The notes beneath the pieces were generated by a model. It made no database searches. It saw only the letters and a program-made list of their open reading frames with translations, and was not told the DNA's origin. The translations under genes were made by a program, and so were the position numbers. From Chloroflexota bacterium (lineage in GTDB: Bacteria; Chloroflexota; Anaerolineae; Anaerolineales; Anaerolineaceae), in NCBI GenBank assembly GCA_023434145.1, contig JAEYTI010000365.1:1-64000 (forward strand): DNA of 64,000 nt, in the 5' to 3' direction. Of the stretch, positions 34,386 to 42,838 are shown piece by piece. Numbering within the stretch: position 1 is the first letter of the stretch; every line of letters starts with the position of its first letter.

Positions 34386-35525
34386 ATGATCTGCTCAAAG
34401 TGTGGTGTAGAAAATACCGGCGATTCGCGATTTTGTATGAGCTGTGGTTCACCACTCGCGGCTGCGCCAGCAGGGTCAACAGGCCACTCCACTGGAGCCA
34501 CCCCGGCATCCAGCGGTTCTTCAGGGTTACGTGGGACGATGGGAGGAGCTCGGCCCGTTGCTAGCGGCGGACCATCTGCCAGTATGCCTCCCTATACCAC
34601 CACCAGTACCCCGCCGTTTTCTACTGGCGGGGCAGGGAGTGCGCCAACCCCGCCGCCCCCTAGCATGTCGGTGCCCCGGACGCCAGCGCCCGCAGCCGGC
34701 GGAGTATCGATACGAAGCCACTCAGCGCCGACCCCTGCCCCTGCGGCCGCTTCCGCCCCTCACTCAGGGATATACGTACCTGGTTCCTCGTTTTCCACCG
34801 AATCTGGCGTGCAGACGTTTAATATTTGGGGTCCCTTCGCTGGATTTGGCACCCGCCGGCGCCACCAGGGCTGGTTGATGGATAACAGAGGCGAATACAC
34901 CCAGACACTCATAGAAAAGGTCAACACTAAGTTTGCTGAACGCTCTGTGCCCGATGCACAGATCCGCTACGAATACCTGACTGCAAAAGGGCTGGTAGTG
35001 GAACGACGGCCATATTTTATCCTCAGTCGCAACTTAGTAAGTATGGGCCTATATATCAGCCATTTTGGCAAAGATCTGTTCGTATCCATCGCTTCCTATT
35101 TAAAGCCGCCCATTAGCAACCTGCGCGTGGTGCTGCTGGGGGTGATGCTGCTCTTCGCCCTGTATACCAATATGATCCTCCCCTCGGTGGTCAGCAGTCA
35201 GCTCAACGGGCTGGCCGGAGGAATGTTTGGCGGTCCCGCCCCAGATTTGAACGGCGTGATGACCCTGCTGTGCATCTTTGGCCCACTGGGAGTGCTGAAT
35301 AACCTGGCGCTGGTCATTCTGTTCTGGTACAGCGTCTACAAATTGCTGACGGAGAAAGACTTCTTGGCGGCCCTCCGTACCCAGCCAAACGAATTCAATG
35401 AGGATGACTTGATGGCGATGGAAAAGGCGGTTGAGCAGACCGTGCGCATTTCCATCGACGAGATTGGCTTAGACCCCTCCGACCTGAAGCCGATTGGCTC
35501 GGGAATGGAACGGCGCTTGATTTAA
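34386..35525 (+). CDS. Zinc-ribbon membrane protein
   Basis: A 379-residue protein. Residues 1-24 are a zinc ribbon (CSKCGVEN, then CMSCGSP). Residues ~25-140 are a Pro/Ala/Ser/Gly-rich linker without structure. A compact domain follows (~145-250), then two hydrophobic stretches (VVLLGVMLLFALYTNMI; NLALVILFWYSVYKLL), and a soluble C-terminus (VEQTVRISIDEIG). It lies 60 bases behind the lipoprotein gene and 70 bases before the HerA-like ATPase. Probably a membrane partner of that ATPase; the function is unknown. Confidence 0.7.
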   Translation: MICSKCGVENTGDSRFCMSCGSPLAAAPAGSTGHSTGATPASSGSSGLRGTMGGARPVASGGPSASMPPYTTTSTPPFSTGGAGSAPTPPPPSMSVPRTPAPAAGGVSIRSHSAPTPAPAAASAPHSGIYVPGSSFSTESGVQTFNIWGPFAGFGTRRRHQGWLMDNRGEYTQTLIEKVNTKFAERSVPDAQIRYEYLTAKGLVVERRPYFILSRNLVSMGLYISHFGKDLFVSIASYLKPPISNLRVVLLGVMLLFALYTNMILPSVVSSQLNGLAGGMFGGPAPDLNGVMTLLCIFGPLGVLNNLALVILFWYSVYKLLTEKDFLAALRTQPNEFNEDDLMAMEKAVEQTVRISIDEIGLDPSDLKPIGSGMERRLI

Positions 35526-35595
35526 ATGAAATTCCAATCGAGGCTGGACATACCGCTCTGTCCAGCCTCGAACTGAAACAGGGAAAAAATCAACT

Positions 35596-38358
35596 ATGTC
35601 GCCACTTACTGGTTCTATGTCAGGAAGCGGGAGTGAGGCCGCACCGTGGGTTGAAAAGAAAGCCGTTCCTGCCCCGGTGATCCGCTTCTTAATCGTCTCG
35701 GACCATCCGCAGGAAACCTTGTTTGCATTTCGCATCCCTGCGCTGCCTGATTTTCTAGCAGACCACATGCTGTTGGGCAGCACCCCCGCCGAGAAGCTGG
35801 ATGAGGTGCTGGAGCGCTTCCAGCGACTGGCCATTGCTCTGCGCAAGTACCGCGGTTCAGCTTTTGCGCTCCGCTTCTGGTCACAGCCGGCCCTGGGAAA
35901 GATCGACCTGTTCCTGGTCTGCAGGTTACGCGCCATTCCCGACGGGCCGATTGTTACCCCTTCTCACGCTGCTGCAGATATCAGCGCGCTTCTGGTTAGC
36001 TATGGTATCCCCTACGAGCCGGTAACGACTGGCGATGCACTCTCTTTGGAAACCATCCTCCAGCCATTTGGACACAAAACGGCCATGGTTGAGGCGCGCC
36101 AGCACGAGCAGGTGGTGAATTTGATGACGGTGAACTGGGACGCTTACGTCATCCACCCCTATTGGAAACCCCAAGGGCTGTTTCTTGAGCCATTTGAGAC
36201 GATGCTGCGCTTGACACACCCCTGTGTGATCAGTGTATACCTGGAACCGACTGAGTTGAGTGAAGATGAGTTTTACAGCCTAGGCGAGGCCGGCTATCTG
36301 GCTCAAACGGTCGCTGATTACCAGGTACCAACTCTTGCCACTACGAGTGTTTCTCGGCGGCGGGACCCGGGGGCGGAGTTGATCGGGCGGATCTATACTC
36401 AGTATCTAAACGCTCTTTCTGAGCCATTTATTATGGTTATTCAGGCCGCCAGCCCAGACGCAAACACCGCCTGGACGGCGCTGCGAGCGTATACCAATTG
36501 CATGATCAAGCAGCGACCATCGGTGCGAGACGCCGGTCCCGACAGCAATTTGCCTTCAGCGGCCGACATTGAAGCTCCCAGCAACAATGATGAGTATAAC
36601 CGTGCAATTCAAATTTTTTCGCGACTCAACTGGTTTCCTTGGGGACGTAGCAGCGCTAGCCAGTTCAAGGAGCGCATTCGCTATCTTGTGGGGGCAGGTG
36701 GGGCCAGCGCAGCATTCCGCTTCCCGGTGAGCAACCGGGGTGGTGTGCCGGGGGTTGCGGTTCACCAGCCTGTGCCCGATTTTGAGCCGGGTCCACGCCC
36801 ATCACATCCCGGGGTAGACGAGATCCACCTTGGTAATTTCCGCAGGGGCGGCTGCGCGGTAGCCGTCCGGCGCGACCTCACTCGGCACGTCTTGGTAACA
36901 GGGTTTACCGGCAGCGGAAAAACCAACACTGTGCTCTACTTGCTGGACCAGTTATGGCGCAAGCTGCATACGCCCTTCCTTGTCGTGGAAGCAGCAAAGA
37001 AAGAGTACCGGGCGTTGGCCCGCGTTCCTGGGTTCGAAGATTTACTCGTCTTTACACTCGGTGACGAAACGACTTCGCCCTTCCGACTCAACCCGTTTGA
37101 ACTGCTGCCAGGAGTGCGTTTGGAGGCGCATCTCAGCCGGTTGCAGGCTTGCTTCGATGCAGCCATGCCGCAGTTTGGCATCCTGCCGTCCATTATCCAG
37201 CAGGCGATGATTGAGATCTACGCTGAAAAAGGCTGGAACTTGAAAGATTACGCGGTGGAGAATGAGAAGCGAATGTTCCCCACCATGCGCGACCTGTTCC
37301 GTATGGCTATACAAGTGGTAAACAATCGCGGGTACGAAGGTGAAATCCGCAGTAACATCTTGGCCGCGGTTTCGGGCCGCATTGGCAGCCTATTGATGGG
37401 CAGCAAAGGCGCTATGTACGGTTGCCAGCATTCTTTCCCTGCTGATGTGCTGCTGAGGCGACCAGTGATCTTGGAATTAGATGATCTGAACGGCGATGAG
37501 AAAGCGCTTTCGATGATGTTCCTGCTCACCTGGTTACGCGAGTACCGCACCTTACATCCCAGTGATCAGCTTCAGCACGTGACCGTGGTGGAGGAGGCTC
37601 ATAACGTTCTGAGCAATGTGCACTCAGTGGGTAATACAGAAATTGCCGCTGACACAAAGGTCAAAGCGGTGGATGCGTTTAGCAATATGCTAAGCGAAGT
37701 ACGTTCGATGGGTGAGGGGCTAGTTATCTCAGATCAATCGCCGGAAAAGCTGGCCCCCGATGCCATGCGCAACACCAATTTACAAATTGCTCACCAATTG
37801 CGCGACCAGCGCGACCGTGAAGCCATCGCGCGGGCGATGATAATGGACGAAAAGCAGCGGGACTATATCGGCAAGCTTCAGGTTGGTGAGGCAGCGGTAT
37901 TTATGACCGGGTTGGAACAAGCAACGTTTATACGGGTTCCCGAGTTCAAAGATACCGCCGGATTTGGCTCTTTACCATCGGCCGAATTCATCCGTAGCCG
38001 CATGGACGCCTTTGGCGAGAAACATCTCAAAGCCAGCCTGCCCTACGATGGTTGCCAGTTCTGTAAACAGGTATGTCATTTTCGGGAAGGGATCGAGCCC
38101 CAAACATTGGTAGTCGAGCTGACGGATACCTTCCAGAAATCACTGAAACTGTTTGACCGCAATCCCCAACCCGAACATTGGTCTGAGAACTGGAGGAAGG
38201 TGGCCGAGGTGTGTTTGACCGCCGCAGAACGCGCCGGTTATCAGAGGCAGCTAAACGCCGGGTACTGCTACCTGGTTCACGAAATCGATTTTAAGTTTAA
38301 CGAGCATATGCGCCGGTCGTTTGAATGCGCGGTTCGGGAAATTGTCAAGGGAGGTTGA
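35596..38358 (+). CDS. HerA/FtsK-type ATPase (DUF87) with C-terminal zinc site
   Basis: A 920-residue protein. The N-terminal ~400 residues have no catalytic motif. The ATPase domain carries Walker A TGFTGSGKTN (about residues 435-444), Walker B VTVVEEAHN (about 661-669) and a later HQLRDQRDRE that fits the arginine-finger region. Near 819-827 CQFCKQVCHF provides a possible zinc site. Proteins of the HerA-FtsK group pump DNA or protein; some power secretion systems. Because the neighbours are zinc-ribbon membrane proteins and a C39-like peptidase with a disordered N-terminus, export of that protein is one possible use; DNA processing is the other. Confidence 0.85.
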   Translation: MSPLTGSMSGSGSEAAPWVEKKAVPAPVIRFLIVSDHPQETLFAFRIPALPDFLADHMLLGSTPAEKLDEVLERFQRLAIALRKYRGSAFALRFWSQPALGKIDLFLVCRLRAIPDGPIVTPSHAAADISALLVSYGIPYEPVTTGDALSLETILQPFGHKTAMVEARQHEQVVNLMTVNWDAYVIHPYWKPQGLFLEPFETMLRLTHPCVISVYLEPTELSEDEFYSLGEAGYLAQTVADYQVPTLATTSVSRRRDPGAELIGRIYTQYLNALSEPFIMVIQAASPDANTAWTALRAYTNCMIKQRPSVRDAGPDSNLPSAADIEAPSNNDEYNRAIQIFSRLNWFPWGRSSASQFKERIRYLVGAGGASAAFRFPVSNRGGVPGVAVHQPVPDFEPGPRPSHPGVDEIHLGNFRRGGCAVAVRRDLTRHVLVTGFTGSGKTNTVLYLLDQLWRKLHTPFLVVEAAKKEYRALARVPGFEDLLVFTLGDETTSPFRLNPFELLPGVRLEAHLSRLQACFDAAMPQFGILPSIIQQAMIEIYAEKGWNLKDYAVENEKRMFPTMRDLFRMAIQVVNNRGYEGEIRSNILAAVSGRIGSLLMGSKGAMYGCQHSFPADVLLRRPVILELDDLNGDEKALSMMFLLTWLREYRTLHPSDQLQHVTVVEEAHNVLSNVHSVGNTEIAADTKVKAVDAFSNMLSEVRSMGEGLVISDQSPEKLAPDAMRNTNLQIAHQLRDQRDREAIARAMIMDEKQRDYIGKLQVGEAAVFMTGLEQATFIRVPEFKDTAGFGSLPSAEFIRSRMDAFGEKHLKASLPYDGCQFCKQVCHFREGIEPQTLVVELTDTFQKSLKLFDRNPQPEHWSENWRKVAEVCLTAAERAGYQRQLNAGYCYLVHEIDFKFNEHMRRSFECAVREIVKGG

Positions 38359-38359
38359 T

Positions 38360-38536
38360 ATGTCGGCGGAGAGCATTGCGATAAAAGCAGTGACCGAGAC
38401 GGTCAAAGCCACTGAGAATGTGGTGAAGAAGATCTGGACCTTGCTGGATGCAGCCAGCGAGAAGGAACAGCCATCAAAATTTCTCAGCCAGCAGGCCGTT
38501 GAAGCCATTCAGGGCAGAACGAATCCCAAGGCATAG
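38360..38536 (+). CDS. 58-residue helical protein
   Basis: A small protein that starts 2 bases behind the ATPase stop, with GGGAGGTTGAT as ribosome site. It is a single long amphipathic helix (IAIKAVTETVKATENVVKKIWTLLD) and a short polar tail. Size, helicity and position recall WXG100-like or other small secreted partners of FtsK-type ATPases, but no WxG motif is present (only a KKIW). The function is unknown. Confidence 0.55.
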   Translation: MSAESIAIKAVTETVKATENVVKKIWTLLDAASEKEQPSKFLSQQAVEAIQGRTNPKA

Positions 38537-38597
38537 CGAAAGCCTGGCATTTCAAGCAATGCGAAGACCACCATAGAAAGGGGAAGGACAGGCAGAC

Positions 38598-39950
38598 ATG
38601 ACAGAATTTGGTGAACGGTATGACAGGAGTCCAGATGTCTCTTCCGAAAGTGGAATGGAGAAATTATCTCCGTCAGGGATTTCCGCAATGCGGGGTGAGG
38701 TAGGTCCGGCAATTCAGGTCGATACCTCTCAAGTTCAGGTTCCAGAAACCCCCTCAACCCCTGCTTCGGCTACGGATTCGGTGGATGAAGCACCCATCGG
38801 GGGACTGGAGCAGCCGCAGCCGACTGTCGAGGCCTCTATGGAAACGCCATCCTACGTGGAGATGTCCGACTCCCCTAGAAGTGCCCTGCGCGGTGACCTA
38901 CCGGGGAGAATGAACGGCGAAGACTCGCAAATGCCTAGCTATGGACAGGTGGATCAACCAATCGTTAGCACAGATGGACCTGATCGGTCTAGAAGTGCCC
39001 TGCGCGGTGACCTACCGGGGAGAATGAACGGCGAATCCACGGAGTTGCTAGGATCGCCAGAGAGTCCGGCCTGGGGAGCATCGCCTGAGGTTGCAGTTGA
39101 GCCACCTCCCACAGCGGAGATGCCTGATCGGCGGGGCAGTCCGCTTCGCGATGACCTTTCCGTCAGCACGCCTGAGACACCCAGGGGGCTTTACTCTGGG
39201 CAGCTGGAACCAGTACCGGCAGACAATATGCCCCCGTCACTTGAAAGGCCAGAAATAACTGATTCCCCCGAGCGGAAGGCGGAAATACCGATCCCCTACA
39301 TCACATCGGATGTACAGGATCGACCCCGCGTACCCGCAACACTACCCGATGGCAGCCCAACGAATATCACGGGAGACCTAAACGGATTTAAAGACTTGAA
39401 CCACGTGCAAGGGGAAGTAGATGGGTTCGACGGCACCTGTGGGATTTGTGCGACTCAGTGCGTGGCTAATGAGCACGGTCTGCCAGTTACTGAAGCGGAC
39501 GTGCTGAAGCAGGCTGTGGAACACGAGCCGCCACTTTGCAATATCGAGAACTACGATCCGGCTTTTCGAGGAGGCACTACGCCTGAGGACCGCGCCCAAC
39601 TGCTCACGGAAATGGACATCCCAAGCCACGTTGAGTTGGGTAAGAATTTCCAGGATCTGTCAGACTATATCGATAACGGGAAGTCGGTGATATTATCAAC
39701 CAACGCCGGGTTTCTCTGGCAAGATCCCAACTACGTGGGCGCAGACCCGACAAAACCCAACCACGCGGTTACGCTGATCGACGTTGCTCATGACCCGCAG
39801 ACAGATGAGATCCAGGGATTTTTTATCAATGACTCGGGTGAACCTGATAAAGATGTGGGATCAGGGAAGTTTGTTGACATGAACACCATGCGCAATGCTT
39901 GGTTAAACACCGGCGGAAAAGTAGTCGTTTCAGACATAACGCATCGTTAG
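38598..39950 (+). CDS. C39-like cysteine peptidase with long disordered, repeat-containing N-terminus
   Basis: A 450-residue protein. Residues ~1-255 are Pro/Ser/Glu-rich and disordered; they contain two identical copies of RSALRGDLPGRMNGE and a third, decayed copy (GSPLRDDLS), each about 35 residues apart. Residues ~270-450 are a papain-like/C39-like domain: GTCGICATQ (Cys281 as nucleophile), KPNHAVTLID (His389) and FINDSGEP (Asn411/Asp412). There is no signal peptide. Such architecture is seen in secreted effectors and toxins, with the repeats as possible export or binding tags. The next gene is small and follows after 23 bases, as an immunity partner would. Confidence 0.7.
   Translation: MTEFGERYDRSPDVSSESGMEKLSPSGISAMRGEVGPAIQVDTSQVQVPETPSTPASATDSVDEAPIGGLEQPQPTVEASMETPSYVEMSDSPRSALRGDLPGRMNGEDSQMPSYGQVDQPIVSTDGPDRSRSALRGDLPGRMNGESTELLGSPESPAWGASPEVAVEPPPTAEMPDRRGSPLRDDLSVSTPETPRGLYSGQLEPVPADNMPPSLERPEITDSPERKAEIPIPYITSDVQDRPRVPATLPDGSPTNITGDLNGFKDLNHVQGEVDGFDGTCGICATQCVANEHGLPVTEADVLKQAVEHEPPLCNIENYDPAFRGGTTPEDRAQLLTEMDIPSHVELGKNFQDLSDYIDNGKSVILSTNAGFLWQDPNYVGADPTKPNHAVTLIDVAHDPQTDEIQGFFINDSGEPDKDVGSGKFVDMNTMRNAWLNTGGKVVVSDITHR
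38875..39035 (+). repeat. 47-bp perfect direct repeats inside the peptidase gene
   Basis: 38875-38921 and 38989-39035 are identical over 47 bases, 67 bases apart, in frame. They encode RSALRGDLPGRMNGE. The perfect DNA identity shows a recent duplication or gene conversion. Confidence 0.9.
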
Positions 39951-39973
39951 TTAGAGGAGGGAGGATACCGCGT

Positions 39974-40492
39974 ATGAGCGCCCAGAGCTTTATCTCCTAT
40001 CAAGATCTCCGTACGCAAAAAACACTCGCTCAGCTCTTGCTGAGCGAGATCCCGGAAACGAACGCTGTCTCATTCGCGATACCGTCCAAACGTCTTGGCG
40101 AGCCAGCATTTGTTCAGTTTTCCGCACCTGCTTATCGCGTTCCACGAAAACCAGTCCTTCAAGGAGCGCCTGACCGCTGGTGGGGTGTCCATGCCGTAAC
40201 AGGAAAACTGCTTTTTTATGCATTATGGAAGGTGCAGCCGTTCCACATAGGCCGTCCATATGATAATCAGGAATTACCCCGGGTAGAGTTTAGTATTGAT
40301 CAGTATCATGAGAAGCTGTTACTGCTTGAGAGCCAGGTAAATTCGCTTGTCCCTGCTTTTTTCCTAAACCAATCTATTCCTTTGGAACAAAAGTCCGCTC
40401 TATGGGAGACTTACCGACTACTTATTCCTGGGCAACTTATAGATCAGTATCAAATGTTAGCTCCCGATTTTTTTGCCTGGTTGATTACTTGA
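39974..40492 (+). CDS. Hypothetical protein, possible partner of the peptidase
   Basis: A 172-residue protein; the ATG behind GGAGGATACCGCGT is taken as start. It is soluble, mixed alpha/beta, with a helical C-terminus (QKSALWETYRLLIPGQLIDQYQ). No family recognised. It ends the + strand operon. Its place right behind a putative effector-type peptidase suggests an immunity or chaperone role, which is an inference from gene order only. Confidence 0.6.
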   Translation: MSAQSFISYQDLRTQKTLAQLLLSEIPETNAVSFAIPSKRLGEPAFVQFSAPAYRVPRKPVLQGAPDRWWGVHAVTGKLLFYALWKVQPFHIGRPYDNQELPRVEFSIDQYHEKLLLLESQVNSLVPAFFLNQSIPLEQKSALWETYRLLIPGQLIDQYQMLAPDFFAWLIT

Positions 40493-40502
40493 AGTGATTA
40501 GT

Positions 40503-40559
40503 CTATGAGATAATTATCCCATTTTATCCTACCCATAATTTCCTCAATTGATCTCATAG
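40503..40559. repeat. Inverted repeat
   Basis: CTATGAGAT (40503-40511) and ATCTCATAG (40551-40559) are exact inverted copies 39 bases apart, directly behind the 40492 stop. No T tract, so a terminator role is uncertain; it could also be the end of a lost element. Confidence 0.4.
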
Positions 40560-40596
40560 AGGTATCTTCTTTGAGAGTGGCGGATATGGGTTTACA

Positions 40597-40866
40597 TTAA
40601 TTCGTTACTCCAATCCCGGTACTCGGGCTAGTTCTTAAGATATGCCGTTCGAGAACAGGGCACAGAGCGGGGTGCCAACGGGAGTAGGTTATATAAGTGG
40701 TGCTTGTCTCACAACATTCTGCGTGCTTTCTCGAATCGAAGTTCCCGGCAAAGTGAAGCGCGGCAATGATCGCAGTTGTCATCTGGCATTGTGGGTCTTC
40801 GTGATGATACAAGGCTTTCACTATATCGTCACACTGGCAAAATACTGTTACAAGTTGGCTGCCCAT
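40597..40866 (-). pseudogene. Transposase remnant (N-terminal fragment)
   Basis: The - strand frame reads VTVFCQCDDIVKALYHHEDPQ, then IIAALHFAGNFDSRK, and SRWHPALCPVLERHI. This has the order of the N-terminus of IS982/IS4-like transposases (a DDxxKAxxHxEDPR start, ALVAAxFFGGN, and a SRWxRxL block), but with a shifted and shortened middle and no DDE domain. It is a decayed relic beside the ISAs1 element. The frame on the other strand (40642-40995) has no recognisable product. Confidence 0.5.
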
Positions 40867-41009
40867 GCGCTCCTCCGGCTCAAGTTTGGTTTGGTCACCT
40901 TCAACTTTACCGGGTTTCGCATAGACCTTTTTAATCTACTCACCCAAGGTAGCAACTGTCCTGAAAATAGCACGGATTTTCGTGCTTGCTGGTGAGCCAG
41001 GGCTCATGT

Positions 41010-42242
41010 TAGGGTAAACGCATCTAAATCAGGGAAGAGTTGAAAGGAGAGGCAAAAGCCGTTATCCTCAAGAAGAAGTAGGAGGAACGGCATGGAAAAC
41101 CAGGGTAGTGGACAGTTCAACGAGCATTTTGGCGACTTACCCGACCCGCGCATCGAGCGGACGAAGCGGCATAAGCTGATTGACATTGTGGTCATTGCGA
41201 TCTGTGCGGTGATCTGTGGGGCGGATGATTGGGTGGAAGTGGAATTGTTTGGCGAGTCGAAGGAAAGCTGGTTTCGCACCTTTTTAGAATTACCCCATGG
41301 GATCCCGTCGCATGATACCTTCACGCGCGTCTTTGCCCGGCTGGATCCGGACGCCTTTCGGCTGCGGTTTGTCGAATGGGTGCAGGTGGTCAGCCAGATC
41401 ACCGGGGGACAGGTGATCGCCATCGATGGCAAGAAGATGCGCGGGTCTGCGGAACCGATCTTGGGGCACGGAGCGATTGACATGGTGAGTGCCTGGGCGA
41501 CGGAGAACCATCTGGTATTGGGACAGGTGAAAGTAGCGGACAAATCCAATGAAATCACCGCTATTCCCCAACTGCTGCAAGTCTTGGAACTAGCTGGATG
41601 TCTGGTAACCATCGATGCCATTGGCTGCCAGAAGGAGATAGCCCAGACGATTGTGGACCAGAAGGCCGACTACCTGTTGGAGGTGAAAGAAAACCAGGGA
41701 ATCTGTACGAGGATATCGCGGAAGCCTTTGCGGGAGCGAAGGAAGTGGCCTTTCGGGCGGTGCCGCACAGCTACCACAAAACTGTGGATGGCAATCATGG
41801 CCGGATCGAAACGCGGGAATGCTGGGCAATTTCCGACCCCGAATATTTGCACTACTTGCGCGGCTATGCCGACTGGCCGAAACTGCACACCATCCTGATG
41901 ATCTGCAACCAACGCAAGCTGAACGGAAAAGTGGAACAAACCACCCACTACTACATCGCCAGCCCCACCTGGAGCGCCAACCGGTTTCTGACCAGCAAAC
42001 GCAGCCATTGGGGCATCGAAAACGGTTTGCATTGGGTGCTGGATATTGCCTTGCAAGAAGATCATCACCGCTTACGCAAAGATCATGGCCCGGAGAACTT
42101 CGCCGTCCTGCGCCATATCGCCGTCAATTTGCTCAAACAGGAAAAATCGGTCAAAGCCGGGATCAGAGCCAAACGACTCAAGGCTGGTTGGGACAATGAC
42201 TACCTCCTCAAGGTCCTCTCCCAATAAGATGCGTTTACCCTG
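41010..42242 (+). mobile_element. ISAs1-family insertion sequence
   Basis: The ends are inverted copies: AGGGTAAACGCATCT at 41011-41025 and AGATGCGTTTACCCT at 42227-42241. The direct repeat GGGCTCATGT(T) flanks it at 41000-41010 and 42243-42253, which fits the 8-10 bp target duplications of this family with an extra chance match. The length is about 1233 bp. The transposase is frameshifted. Confidence 0.85.
41092..42227 (+). pseudogene. ISAs1-family transposase, frameshifted
   Basis: The first part (41092 to about 41700) encodes residues up to LLEVKENQG with FGDLPDPRIERTKRHKLIDI, the family start, and VIAIDGKKMRGS with the first Asp. The second part continues in another frame from NLYEDIAEAF at about 41699 to the end, with RSHWGIENGLHWVLDIALQED near the C-terminus. 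The join falls in a run of G at 41695-41699: one additional G would give NQGNLYEDI and one uninterrupted protein of about 378 residues. So either the gene is disabled by a 1-base deletion or this is a sequencing error in the G run. Confidence 0.85.
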
Positions 42243-42387
42243 GGGCTCATGTTGACTTGGATTAACTTATTTACAAAACGAGAAGAGCGACAAGCAAACA
42301 TACCATATCAATTCCAGTCTTCTGATGTAGGTAATACCCGCTCTTTCAGCGCGCGAAAACCAATCGTTTATAATCCATTAGGATTCC

Positions 42388-42720
42388 TCAAAGGCCGAAA
42401 AGGGCGATCATCCAACCATGCCACAATGGCGCAAACCAGATATATAGGGGTATACCCACACCTAGAATGGCTGTCGGGTACACAATAAATCCGATACACC
42501 CCATCACACAATCAGGAATTTTTTGTGGTTTCCCTCCAGCCCTCCCGTCTGTGCGAAATTCGTGAGCATAATCTTTAATAATTAAAGAGAGTATCCAATC
42601 TAAAAATCGAAATCCCAATGTCGCAAGGGATACTCCTACATAAAAACCCACTACCCCCGAAAGCACTACTGGCGGTCCATACACAATTAATAGCAAAATT
42701 AGACCAATCCGTCCTTTCAT
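42388..42720 (-). CDS. Small membrane protein
   Basis: A 110-residue protein behind AAGGGGTGGAAAA. It has two or three hydrophobic stretches (LILLLIVYGPPVVLSGVVGFYVG; CVMGCIGFIVYPTAILGVGIPLYIWF) separated by a polar loop. No known family. It stands alone between the ISAs1 element and the thermonuclease gene, and reads away from both. Confidence 0.55.
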   Translation of the reverse strand: MKGRIGLILLLIVYGPPVVLSGVVGFYVGVSLATLGFRFLDWILSLIIKDYAHEFRTDGRAGGKPQKIPDCVMGCIGFIVYPTAILGVGIPLYIWFAPLWHGWMIALFGL

Positions 42721-42838
42721 TTTTCCACCCCTTTCGCCATTCCCAACTTATCTACTTCAATATCTCTCTCACCGTATCTCCGTTTGGATGCAGTTCAAAC
42801 GGTGTGGTTTCAACTTTCCTTCAGGTAGGTGCGTCTGG

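Noticed and set aside
38360..38536. Assignment of the 58-residue helical protein as WXG100 (ESX) protein
   Set aside because: It lacks the WxG motif and is shorter than the ~100 residues of that family.
40642..40995. 117-codon frame on the + strand
   Set aside because: It is the complement of the transposase relic on the - strand and encodes nothing recognisable.
41693..41700. Programmed frameshift in the ISAs1 transposase
   Set aside because: ISAs1 elements normally have one continuous frame; no slippery heptamer of the A6G type is present, so a deletion or read error is simpler.
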